DNA of 64,000 nt from Shouchella miscanthi. Lineage in GTDB: Bacteria > Bacillota > Bacilli > Bacillales > Bacillaceae_D. The notes under the pieces were generated by a model. The model made no database searches, had not been told where the DNA came from, and saw only the letters and a list, made by a program, of their open reading frames with translations. Shown in pieces: positions 40,908-50,292 of the stretch; position 1 is the first letter of the stretch, and each line of letters opens with the position of its first letter. The DNA lies in the NCBI RefSeq assembly GCF_007725405.1, contig NZ_CP042163.1, positions 3,782,001 to 3,846,000 of the forward strand, read 5' to 3'. Made by a program: the position numbers and the translations under genes.

Positions 40908-42233
40908 CTATTGATCTGCGTACATTGTTAGTACGTATTGATTGATTATGGCTTTTATACGCTCGAGTTTTCCAGACGTTTGTTGGATTGTATCTAACGT
41001 ATACGCATGTTGCTCTAATTCTTGTAAGCTAACCGTTCCCTCTACAATCTTCTTACCAATCCCTGTTGAATAACTTTGGTAGCGATCTTCAATAACTGCT
41101 TCAAGGGCGCCATCATTAAGCAGCTTTTGTGCTACTTTTAATCCGACCGCAAAGCTATCCATACCCGCTATATGCGCTTCAACTAGGTCTTCTGCTGCGA
41201 AGGAGCCTCTTCTCACTTTTGCGTCGAAGTTTAATCCTCCACGTCCAAGCCCTCCATTCTTTAAAATCTCATACATGGCAAGCGTTGTCGCATAGATGTC
41301 TGTTGGAAACTCATCTGTATCCCATCCTAACAGAGGATGACCTTGATTGGCATCAACGGAGCCAAGCATTCCATGTATACGTGCGTAGTGAAGTTCGTGC
41401 TCAAATGTATGACCTGCTAATGTCGCGTGATTGGCCTCAATGTTAAATTTAAAATCCTTCTCTAGTCCGTAGTGTTGGAGGAACGCGTAGCCACTCGCCA
41501 CATCAAAATCATATTGATGGGAGGTAGGTTCTTTTGGCTTCGGTTCAATTAAAAACTGTGCATCAAACCCAATTTCTTTTGCGTACGCAACAGCTAAATG
41601 AAAGAAGCGTCCAAGATTATCGAGTTCCAATTTCATATCCGTATTCAAGAGGGTTTCATAGCCTTCACGCCCTCCCCAAAACACATAGTTTTCCGCACCG
41701 AGCTCTTTTCCGACTTCTAGCCCTTTTTTCACTTTAGCCGCAGCATAAGCGAACACATCCGCATGGTTGGACGAAGCAGCTCCATGGACAAAACGAGGGT
41801 GGGAGAAATTATTCACTGTATTCCACAATAGCTTTGTCTTGCTATCTTTCATATAGTCTTTGATCATAGCAACAATGACATCTTGATTTTTATTGCTTTC
41901 CTTCAGGTTTTCTCCTTCCGGTGCAATGTCTACATCATGAAAACAAAAGTAAGGCACGCCTAATTTTTCAAAGAACTCAAACGCTGCTTCTACCCGAGCC
42001 TTAGCCAAATCAAGACCCTTTAAATGATTCCACGGTCTAATCGCCGTTCCTACTCCAAACGGATCTGTTAAATCTTCTGTAAACGTATGCCAGTAGGCTA
42101 CACCAAATCGTAAATGCTCTTCCATCGTCTTATCGCCAATAACCTCTTCTGCATTGTAAAATTTAAAGGCAAATGGATTGGTTGAATGCTTCCCTTCGTA
42201 GCGAACGTTTGATACCGTTGAAAAATAAGTCAT
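40908..42233 (-). CDS. xylA: Xylose isomerase
   Basis: A 441-residue class II xylose isomerase converting D-xylose to D-xylulose. Conserved elements are [20 protein letters not shown] (catalytic His-Asp), [37 protein letters not shown] (metal Glu and Lys), [17 protein letters not shown] and [26 protein letters not shown] site precedes the ATG. It lies between the ABC permease and xylB in one operon. Confidence 0.97.
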   Translation of the reverse strand: MTYFSTVSNVRYEGKHSTNPFAFKFYNAEEVIGDKTMEEHLRFGVAYWHTFTEDLTDPFGVGTAIRPWNHLKGLDLAKARVEAAFEFFEKLGVPYFCFHDVDIAPEGENLKESNKNQDVIVAMIKDYMKDSKTKLLWNTVNNFSHPRFVHGAASSNHADVFAYAAAKVKKGLEVGKELGAENYVFWGGREGYETLLNTDMKLELDNLGRFFHLAVAYAKEIGFDAQFLIEPKPKEPTSHQYDFDVASGYAFLQHYGLEKDFKFNIEANHATLAGHTFEHELHYARIHGMLGSVDANQGHPLLGWDTDEFPTDIYATTLAMYEILKNGGLGRGGLNFDAKVRRGSFAAEDLVEAHIAGMDSFAVGLKVAQKLLNDGALEAVIEDRYQSYSTGIGKKIVEGTVSLQELEQHAYTLDTIQQTSGKLERIKAIINQYVLTMYADQ

Positions 42234-42251
42234 TGTTCATTCCTCCTATAG

Positions 42252-43073
42252 TTATCCTTTAACAGCACTAGATGAAATCCCTTCCACAATCTTGTTACTA
42301 AAAAAGAAAAATGCGATTAAAATCGGTAACACACTAATGACGAGCGTTGCTCCAATAGCGCCCCAATCCGTCATATACTGCCCAACAAAGTTTTGGATAC
42401 CGACCGTTAACGTTTTGTATCGGTCGGAACTAATAAACGTATTCGCAAAGACGAACTCATTCCAGTTGTAAATCATATTGATAATTGCCGTTGTTGATAA
42501 AACGGGAATGGTCAGCGGCAAAATAATGGTGAAAAAGAGCCGATGTAAGGAAGCGCCGTCAATAATAGCAGCCTCTTCAATTTCTTTTGGAATCGTATAA
42601 TAAAATCCTAGCAGAATCATCATCGTAATCGGCAAATTATAAGCCGTATAGGTTAAAACGATTGCCCAAGGATTATCAATAATCCCGGCATCTAGAAACA
42701 TACTAAACAATGGAATGAGCGACGAATGAATGGGAATCATTAACCCGATCATAAACAGCCCAAGAACGAGCTTATTTAGCTTCCAATGCATTCTCGTAAT
42801 AACGAACACGGCCATACTGGCAAAAAGTAGTGTAAAGAAAATCGATACTGTCGTAATCCAGACACTATTAAAAAAGTAATTACCAATACCCGCTTCCCAG
42901 ACGCTGTAGTAATTTTCCCATTTAATCGCTTGCGGTAGCGCAAATGGATTCCCTGCAAAAATTTCACGGTTGTCTTTTAAAGAAAAGAGAAACAGCCACA
43001 CAATAGGGAACACTTGAATGATGGCTACGATACTCAAGCTCCCATATAACAGGAAGTAACCGAGTTTTTTCAT
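42252..43073 (-). CDS. ABC sugar transporter permease (MalG type)
   Basis: A 273-residue permease with six membrane helices. The EAA loop that contacts the ATPase is YTIPKEIEEAAIIDGASLHR (about residues 165-185). The C-terminus is a short VKG, typical of MalG-type subunits. With the upstream permease and binding protein it forms an importer for xylose or xylo-oligosaccharides. No ATPase gene is present in the operon. Confidence 0.93.
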   Translation of the reverse strand: MKKLGYFLLYGSLSIVAIIQVFPIVWLFLFSLKDNREIFAGNPFALPQAIKWENYYSVWEAGIGNYFFNSVWITTVSIFFTLLFASMAVFVITRMHWKLNKLVLGLFMIGLMIPIHSSLIPLFSMFLDAGIIDNPWAIVLTYTAYNLPITMMILLGFYYTIPKEIEEAAIIDGASLHRLFFTIILPLTIPVLSTTAIINMIYNWNEFVFANTFISSDRYKTLTVGIQNFVGQYMTDWGAIGATLVISVLPILIAFFFFSNKIVEGISSSAVKG

Positions 43074-43085
43074 ACAATCACCTCG

Positions 43086-43964
43086 TTAATATTGGATATC
43101 TTCTTTATTCGCAGTTAATCTGCGAACGATATAGGTGACGATTAAGGTAATAACTAGAAGAGCAAAACCGACTGCACTACCGTAGCCAAAGTTATAGCTG
43201 CCAAAAGCGAGTTTATACATATAAGAAGCCATCACTTCGCTTGCTCCGTTAGGTCCTCCGCCAGTCATGACGAAAATTAAATCAAAGTATTTTAGTGAGC
43301 CTACAACGGCTAGAACGATTGTGACTTTAATCACACCCATAATTAATGGAAGCTTAATTCGAAGCGCAATTTGCAACGGACTCGCGCCATCGATCTTTGC
43401 TGCTTCAATAATGGTTTCTGGTATCCCCTTTAAAGCTGCATAATAAATCAGAATATAAAATCCAGCGTACTGCCAAAGTATCGGAATAAAGATGGAATAA
43501 AGAACAATCGATGGATCCGCAAGCCATAGCGGTGGATTTTCCACTCCGATCCAGCCCAACATTGTATTGAGCATTCCGTTTGAAGGGTTATAAATCTTAA
43601 TCCATAGCTGAGCAATCGCCACGGAAGATAGAAGCATCGGAATTAAATACACTTTACGGAATACATTGGCACCTTTAATTTTTGACGCTAGTATAAGCGA
43701 GACGGCTAGGTAGAGAAGTAAACTTAAAGTTGAAAACAATGCTAGCAAAAACGAGTGACCGGCACTCTGCCAAAAAGTAGCATCTTGTACAACGTTTATG
43801 TAGTTGTCAAGACCAATAAAACTCATTGCGCCTATCCCATCCCAGCTCATTAAGCCATAATAGCCAGTCAAAAGAAGTGGGATAAAGATTAATACCGTCA
43901 GTAACAATAGGGCTGGAAGAAGGTAGAGGGTTATAAACCACTTATTCGACATCACTTTGTTCAT
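43086..43964 (-). CDS. ABC sugar transporter permease (MalF type)
   Basis: A 292-residue permease with six membrane helices and the EAA loop LKGIPETIIEAAKIDGASPL. The start is taken at the ATG at 43964, just after GGGGGTGTG. An in-frame TTG seven codons upstream has no site. Partner of the MalG-type gene 12 bases downstream. A hairpin between it and the binding-protein gene should lower its expression relative to that gene. Confidence 0.92.
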   Translation of the reverse strand: MNKVMSNKWFITLYLLPALLLLTVLIFIPLLLTGYYGLMSWDGIGAMSFIGLDNYINVVQDATFWQSAGHSFLLALFSTLSLLLYLAVSLILASKIKGANVFRKVYLIPMLLSSVAIAQLWIKIYNPSNGMLNTMLGWIGVENPPLWLADPSIVLYSIFIPILWQYAGFYILIYYAALKGIPETIIEAAKIDGASPLQIALRIKLPLIMGVIKVTIVLAVVGSLKYFDLIFVMTGGGPNGASEVMASYMYKLAFGSYNFGYGSAVGFALLVITLIVTYIVRRLTANKEDIQY

Positions 43965-43991
43965 TTCACACACCCCCAATTTCAAGAAATG

Positions 43992-44024
43992 AAAAGGGCT
44001 CTTCTTTATTAAAAAAGCCCTTTT
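43992..44024 (-). terminator. Intra-operon hairpin after the binding-protein gene
   Basis: AAAAGGGCT (44024-44016) pairs with AGCCCTTTT (44000-43992) on the minus strand. Such partial terminators or 3' stabilisers after a binding-protein gene keep it more abundant than the permeases. Confidence 0.65.
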
Positions 44025-44052
44025 GTTCGAAACGATGGATCATGTACGTGTA

Positions 44053-45348
44053 CTATTCATCTGCTAAAGCGTTTTCATGTGCTTCTGCAAATTCTTCAGG
44101 TGTTATTTCTAATCCGAATAAGGACTGAATCAAATCAAGATGTGTTTGGGCTGTCGCTGCTGACATTTGAACATCTGCATAAAGGGTTAAATTCGTCGCT
44201 TCATTCAAGTCATTTAAAACATCTACATACATGTCAGGTAAGTCTAGAGCATCACTGTCTACTGTTGTTGCAGGAAGTACGCCAGCTTCAGAAACCGCTC
44301 GCTCTCCCCATTGCTCTACAAAATACGTAGCAAACTGCTTCGATTCTTCTTTTACATCTGAGTCTTCACTGATAAATAAACCAACACCAGGTCCACCAAC
44401 ATAGCTCTTTGCATCGCCAGAACCATCTACAGTCGGAAACGTAAAATACCCGACACTGTCTCTAAATTCCTGAGGAATGTCTTCATTTGTTGTAAAATTC
44501 GGTAAATCCCACGTCGCAATCATGTACATAGCTGCTTGCTCGTTCATAAACATGCTCTTCGCTTCTTCATCTGCTAATCCGTTAAACCCACTCACAAACG
44601 AATCATTCTCGACCATTTCTTGGATTTTTGCCGCCGCTTCAACGAGGGCTTCATCTTCAAACGAACCAGAACGATCAATGGCACTCGTTAAGGTTTCACT
44701 ACCGCCAATTCGATCTGCAAAGTACATATACCACATGGATCCGGTCCAGCGATCGCCATTACCTAAAGCAATAGGATTGACATTCTCTTCCTTCAAGGTG
44801 TTGATCACTTGTTCAAATTCTTCATACGTTTCAGGCACTTCTAACTGGTAGTCATCAAAAATGGATTTATTGTAGTAAATGTATACTGTGTTTAATTCAA
44901 GTGGTAAACCGTATGTTTCTCCTTCTTTTTCATAGGCTTCAAGTGTCCCTGCAACAAACTCTTCTCTTAGTCCGTCTTCCAATAAATCATCTAACGGCGC
45001 AAATTTATTCCCCTCCACAAAGGGGTCTAAATAACCTGCTGCCCACGTCATTCCAACATCCGGAAGACTATTGGAAGCAGATAAGATCGTAATTTGATCT
45101 TTGTACTGCTCGTTACTTAGTACTTGCATATCAACAGAAATACCGCTCTCTTCCTCAAAATCAGCTACGATCTCATTGACAATACGATGGTGTTCAGCGG
45201 AACTCCCTTGTGGCCATAGATGCATAAATTCAATTGTTTCCGCCCCCCCGTTGCTTGCTTCACCACCAGAACCATTTGAACACCCTACTGCAAGAAGTGA
45301 CACTAAACTACAAGTCGACATTAATGTAATCGCTTTCTTTTTGTTCAT
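44053..45348 (-). CDS. ABC sugar transporter substrate-binding lipoprotein
   Basis: A 431-residue extracellular solute-binding protein of family 1. The lipoprotein signal is TLMSTCSLVSLLAVGC (lipobox AVGC). Typical elements are FMHLWPQGSSAEHHRIVNEI, EQYKDQITILSASNSLPDVG, TYGLPLELNTVYIYYNKSIF and MFMNEQAAMYMIATWDLPNF. The ATG at 45348 follows AAGGGGGAAG. The open frame extends 21 codons further without a site. It is the first gene of the XylR-controlled operon with xylAB, so the ligand is probably xylose or a xylo-oligosaccharide. Confidence 0.93.
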   Translation of the reverse strand: MNKKKAITLMSTCSLVSLLAVGCSNGSGGEASNGGAETIEFMHLWPQGSSAEHHRIVNEIVADFEEESGISVDMQVLSNEQYKDQITILSASNSLPDVGMTWAAGYLDPFVEGNKFAPLDDLLEDGLREEFVAGTLEAYEKEGETYGLPLELNTVYIYYNKSIFDDYQLEVPETYEEFEQVINTLKEENVNPIALGNGDRWTGSMWYMYFADRIGGSETLTSAIDRSGSFEDEALVEAAAKIQEMVENDSFVSGFNGLADEEAKSMFMNEQAAMYMIATWDLPNFTTNEDIPQEFRDSVGYFTFPTVDGSGDAKSYVGGPGVGLFISEDSDVKEESKQFATYFVEQWGERAVSEAGVLPATTVDSDALDLPDMYVDVLNDLNEATNLTLYADVQMSAATAQTHLDLIQSLFGLEITPEEFAEAHENALADE

Positions 45349-45397
45349 GATCTTCCCCCTTAACGTATTTTGAGATGGTGGAACGAATGTCAAAATT

Positions 45398-45448
45398 AGA
45401 ATAGCATGCAAAACTTAGTTTGTCTAGTAGATAAACTAAGTGTATAAT
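45398..45448. promoter_or_regulatory. Divergent xyl promoters with a shared XylR operator
   Basis: The operator is CTTAGTTT-N11-AAACTAAG (45414-45440), matching the XylR operator pattern of Bacillus. Minus-strand promoter: TAGACA (45426-45421), 17 bases, TATTCT (45403-45398), for the ABC-xylAB operon. Plus-strand promoter: TTGTCT (45420-45425), 17 bases, TATAAT (45443-45448), for xylR. Both -35 boxes lie inside the operator, so XylR should repress both. Confidence 0.85.
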
Positions 45449-45540
45449 GAATAAATAAAGTATCATTTTCGATGGCGTTTCGTGTTTTCGTACATTATAG
45501 TGTACCTAATAGTACTCGTTATCTTGAAGGGATTGATTTT

Positions 45541-46722
45541 TTGATTAAGACGTACAATCAGCATGTAGTGAAACAGCGAAACAAGTCCATTATCTTGCAA
45601 CTCATTAAGGAATCTTCCCCGATTTCAAGGGCTGATATAGCAAATCAAACTGGCCTCAACAAAGGAACTGTTTCATCGTCCGTTAGTGAACTTCTTGACA
45701 ATGAACTCATACTTGAATTAGGTCCAGGCTTATCAAATGGCGGACGCAAACCCGTTATGCTGTTGTTTAACCAGGAAGCCGGCTACTCAATCGGGATTGA
45801 TATTGGCGTAAACTACATACTTGCCATTCTAACGGACCTACAAGGAACAATTGTTTATGAAAAGCAAATTGATATTGACGAGTTTCCTTTTCCCACTGCA
45901 ACACAAGTTCTTTTTTCCTTAATCGATGAGTTACTCTCTGTTACGCCTAAAAGTCCGTACGGGGTTATTGGGATTGGGATTGGTGTCCCAGGCATGATAA
46001 ACAAAGACGGTGAGATCTTACTTGCTCCAAACCTGAATTGGAAAAACGTCACAATTAGTAAACTCATTGAAGAGAAGTACAACATACCTGTTACGATTCA
46101 TAATGAAGCTAACGCCGGTGCTTATGGAGAGAAACGATTTGGTGCTGGACAAGAGCATCGAGATGTTATTTATATCAGTGTAGGCATCGGGATTGGCGTA
46201 GGGCTCATCTTAAATAATCAGCTTTATTTAGGACAACATGGGCTTTCTGGTGAGCTTGGACATATGACCATTGATAAAGATGGGCCGGTTTGTACCTGTG
46301 GAAATAAAGGATGCTGGGAACTATTCGCTTCAGAAAAAGCGTTAGTACGTAAAGGAAAAGAAGCGGGACTCACCCCTCTTAACCAAAAACCACTCTCACT
46401 TGAGACCATTGTCCAACTAGCTGAAAAAGGGGATCAACAAACAATTGAGCTTATCCAACTCATTGGAAAGAATTTGGCTATCGGTATTAATACCATCATT
46501 AATGTCTTTAATCCAGAGCAAATCATTATTGGGAACCGTTTAGCTGTTTTGCACAAATGGCTTTCAGATGACATTCAGAATCATCTCGAACAATCGTCTC
46601 TCTCTAATCAATCATCAGCTACCCAGCTACAATTTTCTAAATTAGAAAAGCGTTCAGCTGCGCTAGGTGTTGCTGCTTTTTCCAGTGAACATTTTATTAA
46701 ACATTTTCTAGAACACAACTAA
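45541..46722 (+). CDS. xylR: Xylose repressor, ROK family
   Basis: A 393-residue repressor. The N-terminal winged HTH (LIKESSPISRADIANQTGLN, KGTVSSSVSELLDNELI) is followed by a ROK domain with the ATP/sugar-fold motif IGIDIGVNYILAILTD, GIGIGVPGMI, the signature ISVGIGIGVGLILNNQLYLG, HGLSGELGHMTID and the zinc motif CTCGNKGCWE. The start is a TTG at 45541, 9 bases after AAGGGA. The open frame extends 23 codons further upstream into the promoter. Divergent from the operon it controls, with the operator in between. Confidence 0.94.
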   Translation: MIKTYNQHVVKQRNKSIILQLIKESSPISRADIANQTGLNKGTVSSSVSELLDNELILELGPGLSNGGRKPVMLLFNQEAGYSIGIDIGVNYILAILTDLQGTIVYEKQIDIDEFPFPTATQVLFSLIDELLSVTPKSPYGVIGIGIGVPGMINKDGEILLAPNLNWKNVTISKLIEEKYNIPVTIHNEANAGAYGEKRFGAGQEHRDVIYISVGIGIGVGLILNNQLYLGQHGLSGELGHMTIDKDGPVCTCGNKGCWELFASEKALVRKGKEAGLTPLNQKPLSLETIVQLAEKGDQQTIELIQLIGKNLAIGINTIINVFNPEQIIIGNRLAVLHKWLSDDIQNHLEQSSLSNQSSATQLQFSKLEKRSAALGVAAFSSEHFIKHFLEHN

Positions 46723-46839
46723 TTCGTTTATCTAACATAACGGATGGAGGTGATGGATCGTTTTTTGCTATGAAAACAGAAGGAGTATAACTTGTTCATG
46801 CAGCAATGCATAGAGCTGGTTCATTCCTGTTACCCATAT

Positions 46840-46853
46840 TGTTAGCGCTTTCA
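46840..46853 (+). promoter_or_regulatory. cre (CcpA) site upstream of the GH43 gene
   Basis: TGTTAGCGCTTTCA matches the cre consensus with one mismatch, 29-42 bases upstream of the coding start, predicting glucose repression of the xylosidase. Confidence 0.55.
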
Positions 46854-46881
46854 ACTATTATGAAAAGGTGGCATGATTGCT

Positions 46882-48489
46882 ATGACAACGATTCAAAACC
46901 CTATTTTAACTGGATTCAACCCTGACCCAAGTATTTGTCGAGCTGGAGACGATTACTACATTGCCGTCTCGACTTTTGAATGGTTCCCAGGTGTAGGCAT
47001 TTATCATTCGAAGGATTTAAAAAACTGGAAGCTCGTTGCAAGACCCCTTAATCGACTATCCCAGCTAAATATGAGCGGAAATCCTGATTCAGGTGGTGTA
47101 TGGGCCCCTGCTTTGTCCTATTCAGACGGGACATTTTGGCTCATTTTCACAGATGTTAAGGTCGTGGCCGGACAATGGAAGGACTGCCATAATTACCTCG
47201 TTACGTGCGATACAATCGATGGCGACTGGTCTGATCCCATTCACTTAAACAGTTCCGGCTTTGATCCATCGCTCTTCCATCATGAAGACGGTAGAAAATA
47301 TTTCGTTAACATGGTATGGGATCACCGTATACCCAATCATTCTTTCTACGGCATTGTTCTACAAGAATACGACCCAGTGAAACAGACATTAGTTGGAAAA
47401 AAAGAAGTGATTTTCAAAGGAACAGACATGAAACTAACGGAAGCTCCTCATCTTTATTTCATTAATGGCTATTACTATTTGTTAACGGCAGAAGGTGGGA
47501 CGCGTTTCGAACACCAGGCAACAATCGCTCGGTCAAAAGATTTATGGGGCCCTTATGAAGTGCACCCAGAAAATCCATTACTGACGTCGTATCCATATCC
47601 TAAAAACAAGCTTCAAAAAGCTGGCCATGCGTCCATCGTCCACACGCACACGGATGAATGGTTTCTTGTTCACCTTACTGGCCGACCGTTACCTAGGAAT
47701 GGTCAACCCTTACTGGCACCGAGAGGCTATTGTCCACTAGGAAGAGAAACAGCGATTCAACGCCTAGAATGGAAAAACGATTGGCCTTATATGGTCGGGG
47801 GAAATGAGCCCTCCCTTCAGATTGAAGGACCTGCTATGACAGAATACCCGTTTGAACAAGAAGACCAAACCGATCATTTTGACAAAGAGACGTTACCTAT
47901 GAATTACCAAACGTTACGCATCCCTCTAGACAAAAAGTGTCTTTCTCTGCAAGATCGTCCTGGACACTTGCGTCTGTATGGAAAAGAATCGTTAACATCG
48001 AAATTTACACAATCATTTGTAGCAAGAAGATGGCAACATTTTCACTTTAAAGCTGAAACAAAGGTCCATTTTCAACCAGAAACCTTTCAACAAGCTGCGG
48101 GACTTGTAAACTATTACAACACAGAGAATTGGACCGCTCTGCAAGTCACCTACAACGAAGAAAAAGGCAGAGTGCTTGCACTTACAGCCTGCGACAATTT
48201 CTCTTTTTCACAACCACTAGGGAATCAAGAGATCCCCATCCCAAATGAAGTGGAAGATGTCTATTTACGTGTTACCGTCGAAACCGAAACGTATCATTAC
48301 TCTTACTCGTTCGATGGTGTACATTGGACAAGAATAAACATACTCTTTGATTCTTATAAACTATCGGACGATTATGTTCGTGGGGGAGGCTTTTTCACTG
48401 GCGCTTTTGTCGGAATGCAATGCCAAGATACATCAGGCGAGAGTCTTCCAGCTGACTTTGATTACTTCACTTATGAGCCACTCGACTAA
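46882..48489 (+). CDS. xynB: GH43 beta-xylosidase / xylan beta-1,4-xylosidase
   Basis: A 535-residue intracellular glycosidase (no signal peptide) releasing xylose from imported xylo-oligosaccharides. The five-blade propeller catalytic domain carries the three GH43 acids: Asp in GFNPDPS (near residue 15), Asp in [13 protein letters not shown], and Glu in [17 protein letters not shown]. The C-terminal ~190 residues are the beta-sandwich typical of the XynB/XylB3 subfamily ([31 protein letters not shown]). The start is the ATG at 46882. The ATG at 46873 is too near AAGGTGG. Downstream of xylR on the same strand. Confidence 0.93.
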   Translation: MTTIQNPILTGFNPDPSICRAGDDYYIAVSTFEWFPGVGIYHSKDLKNWKLVARPLNRLSQLNMSGNPDSGGVWAPALSYSDGTFWLIFTDVKVVAGQWKDCHNYLVTCDTIDGDWSDPIHLNSSGFDPSLFHHEDGRKYFVNMVWDHRIPNHSFYGIVLQEYDPVKQTLVGKKEVIFKGTDMKLTEAPHLYFINGYYYLLTAEGGTRFEHQATIARSKDLWGPYEVHPENPLLTSYPYPKNKLQKAGHASIVHTHTDEWFLVHLTGRPLPRNGQPLLAPRGYCPLGRETAIQRLEWKNDWPYMVGGNEPSLQIEGPAMTEYPFEQEDQTDHFDKETLPMNYQTLRIPLDKKCLSLQDRPGHLRLYGKESLTSKFTQSFVARRWQHFHFKAETKVHFQPETFQQAAGLVNYYNTENWTALQVTYNEEKGRVLALTACDNFSFSQPLGNQEIPIPNEVEDVYLRVTVETETYHYSYSFDGVHWTRINILFDSYKLSDDYVRGGGFFTGAFVGMQCQDTSGESLPADFDYFTYEPLD

Positions 48490-48499
48490 TAAAGTGGAA

Positions 48500-48771
48500 G
48501 AGGCTGGGACATAACGAAAAGTAGTATTTGAAAAGACGAATAGTCTAAACTATGCTGAGTAGCACTGCTACAGGAAAATCCTTCGCTTTCCGGGGACACG
48601 GCCTCAGCCTCCTCCGTGGAAAACCGCCACTCCGAGTCTTCAGACACGTGCTGATCCCCCAGGAGTCTTCGGATTCTCCTTCCGCTCATTTTCATATAAA
48701 ACAAACGACGAACGTTCCTATTTTCAGGAATGTTCGTCATTTTGGTCTGTCTATCTACTTTTGTCCCAGCC
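48500..48771. repeat. Interspersed ~272-bp repeat, copy 1 (inverted relative to 57.7 kb)
   Basis: It begins GAGGCTGGGACA and ends TGTCCCAGCC, so it has terminal inverted repeats of about 10 bases. Inside are a GC-rich block (GTGGAAAACCGCCACTCCGA, CCCCCAGGAGTCTTCGGATT) and a perfect-looking hairpin GACGAACGTTCCT/AGGAATGTTCGTC near 48702-48739. The reverse complement recurs at 57728-58002 with few changes. No transposase is inside, so it is a MITE-like or structural-RNA repeat. Confidence 0.85.
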
Positions 48772-49437
48772 TTTTATGATTTTCAGAATGAGGTACAAGA
48801 GAACACCGACTACGACATAAATCCACCAGTCTACAGAGAGCTCAGGTCCGAAACTCGGAACAAATGTATAGAACAAAAACAGCGGGACAAACCAAAGCAT
48901 GCCATATAAGCCACCTTTTAGGATCATCCAAGTATCGCTTTTCTTCTGATCTGGTTTAAATAGAGACTGTCGAACGAAACCAAACACCATGCTAATTGCC
49001 AAAGGAATCGAAAACCCTACATAGATCGCAATGACAAGCGCGTTCCCTAGTGAAATCGTCTGGTTAAAGTCAAAAAAGAGTGGCAAGAGGCCATTTACTG
49101 CGCCTTGTATAATAAAAATAAAGGCAAGTGTACTGAAGAACGCATCAGCGACTACCGCTAGCTGGTGCTTCTTTTTTTCACGTGGTAAGTGAGCAATAAG
49201 TTCTTCTGCATAGGCTTTCGGATTCTCACCAAATAGATCATAAGCGGTCTTTCCTTCTTTCTCCGCTTCTAGTAAATGATCTAATATATCCATTAACAAT
49301 TCCTCTGCTTGCTGTTCAGCTATTCTTAAATCCGTTCGAAAATACAAAAGGAAATCTTCATAAACCTGTTGATTCCTTTCAGATAACGCTTCTCGCTTTT
49401 CGTTGTTCAGTTCAATTAATTCTTCTGTATACGTCAT
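48751..49437 (-). CDS. DUF1129/HAAS-type membrane protein paired with PadR
   Basis: A 228-residue protein. The N-terminal helical domain (about 1-95; LSERNQQVYEDFLLYFRTDL, LLMDILDHLLEAEKEGKTAY) is followed by four membrane helices (AFFSTLAFIFIIQGAVNGLL, ISLGNALVIAIYVGFSIPLA, and two more), as in DUF1129 proteins often coupled to PadR regulators. The start overlaps the padR stop (ATGA). The last codons, GWDKSR and the TAG stop, lie within the interspersed repeat, so its original C-terminus was probably replaced. Confidence 0.75.
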   Translation of the reverse strand: MTYTEELIELNNEKREALSERNQQVYEDFLLYFRTDLRIAEQQAEELLMDILDHLLEAEKEGKTAYDLFGENPKAYAEELIAHLPREKKKHQLAVVADAFFSTLAFIFIIQGAVNGLLPLFFDFNQTISLGNALVIAIYVGFSIPLAISMVFGFVRQSLFKPDQKKSDTWMILKGGLYGMLWFVPLFLFYTFVPSFGPELSVDWWIYVVVGVLLYLILKIIKGWDKSR

Positions 49438-49763
49438 GTTTCATCCTTCCTTCCAAGAAGCTCGTTCACAGGGGTAACAATCGTGTTCCATTGTTGAATA
49501 ATACTGTTCAATTCCTCTTCCCCCTCCTTCGTTAAGTAGTAATACTTTCTTTTTGGTCCTGATGGGGAATCCTTTAATTCACTAAAGATAAAGCCTTTCT
49601 TCTGTAGACGAAGGAGCACAGGGTAAATCGTCCCATCGCTTATTTCAGGTAGCCCTACTTCTTGTAACCTCACTGCTAATTCGTACCCATAAACCTCGTC
49701 TTCTTTAATAATCGTCATCACACACGCGTCTAAGATTCCTTTTAGAATTTGTGTTCTTGACAT
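49434..49763 (-). CDS. PadR-family transcriptional repressor
   Basis: A 109-residue winged-helix regulator. ILKGILDACVMTIIKEDEVY, YELAVRLQEVGLPEISDGTI, YPVLLRLQKKGFIFSELKDS and GPKRKYYYLTKEGEEELNSI cover the complete PadR domain with the aromatic YYYLT wing. It is coupled to the membrane protein downstream. Two similar palindromes lie directly upstream and are probably its own operators. PadR proteins commonly respond to envelope-active or phenolic compounds. Confidence 0.92.
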   Translation of the reverse strand: MSRTQILKGILDACVMTIIKEDEVYGYELAVRLQEVGLPEISDGTIYPVLLRLQKKGFIFSELKDSPSGPKRKYYYLTKEGEEELNSIIQQWNTIVTPVNELLGRKDET

Positions 49764-49777
49764 CTAGTCACCTACTA

Positions 49778-49837
49778 ACTATATGGTATTACCAAGTAGT
49801 AATGATTTTAGCAGCTACTCGGTATTACCAAGTAGCT
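49778..49837 (-). promoter_or_regulatory. Two PadR-type palindromic operators
   Basis: Site 1 (49778-49800) and site 2 (49813-49837) share the core GGTATTACCAAGTAG. Site 2 has perfect arms AGCTACT/AGTAGCT around CGGTATTACCA. Site 1 keeps TGGTA-T-TACCA and a weaker outer pair. They are 35 bases apart centre to centre, in the padR promoter region, consistent with autorepression. Confidence 0.7.
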
Positions 49838-50043
49838 GTCTTTATCTTATATGATCGGACCAACATTATCAAGAAGAAGTTTGGTTTTTTACCTTTTACG
49901 ATATAAGAAATGATTAAAGAGTTATCGTTCTTTTGTTTTTCACTCTCGTAAAACCGCAGTTACTCCTTCTATTTCCCTGTTTCACTTTACGCAAATGCTT
50001 GCTTAAACCGAGTAACTCTGCTATCTTCTAACTAAGTTGCAGT

Positions 50044-50161
50044 CTATCGAAAGAACTAGCTTATCTATAAAGAGATTGGTAGAATCGGACCTACGGGCAT
50101 CTGATTGTCCCAATGAGCGTAACCACCCTTCGATAGGGACATCGACTTTGGGTGTTTTTTT
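50044..50161 (+). ncRNA. Riboswitch-like attenuator or small RNA, unknown class
   Basis: An 8-bp helix CTATCGAA (50044-50051) with TTCGATAG (50129-50136) closes a 77-base region that holds smaller pairings (GTAG/CTAC near 50079-50094 and GGGCA/TGTCCC near 50095-50111). The 3' strand of that helix is also the 5' part of an intrinsic terminator: CACCC-TTCGAT (50124-50134) with ATCGA (50141-50145) and GGGTG (50150-50154), then T7. The two folds exclude each other, as in transcriptional riboswitches. The next gene is the LacI regulator at 50293, which also has a -10-like box of its own, so a free small RNA is possible. Confidence 0.5.
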
Positions 50162-50226
50162 CTGTCCTATTCCCCCTCTAAGAGACGATTTACTCAACCT
50201 TCTGTCTTCCATTCTTACATATGAAC

Positions 50227-50268
50227 AACTAACAAAATTTGATATAATACTAACATAACTAACAAAAT
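50227..50268 (+). promoter_or_regulatory. lacI-type gene promoter with direct repeats
   Basis: AACTAACAAAAT occurs at 50227-50238 and again at 50257-50268, flanking a TATAAT (50243-50248). Related CTAACAAA copies occur before the binding-protein gene at 51428-51448. They may be binding sites of the LacI protein (autoregulation) or shared leader sequence. Confidence 0.45.
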
Positions 50269-50292
50269 CAGACAGGTTCAGGCGGTGTAAAT

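Noticed and set aside
48486-48779. Long open frames on both strands inside the interspersed repeat, also at 57665-57886
   Set aside because: They follow the repeat boundaries, have no translation signals and are the same sequence read at both copies.
50060-50123. Resemblance to an S-box SAM riboswitch (CTTATC followed by AGAG and GG, later GTAACC)
   Set aside because: The core GGTGGAGGGACTGGCCC block, the kink-turn and GGCAACC are missing, and the downstream gene is not in methionine or cysteine metabolism.
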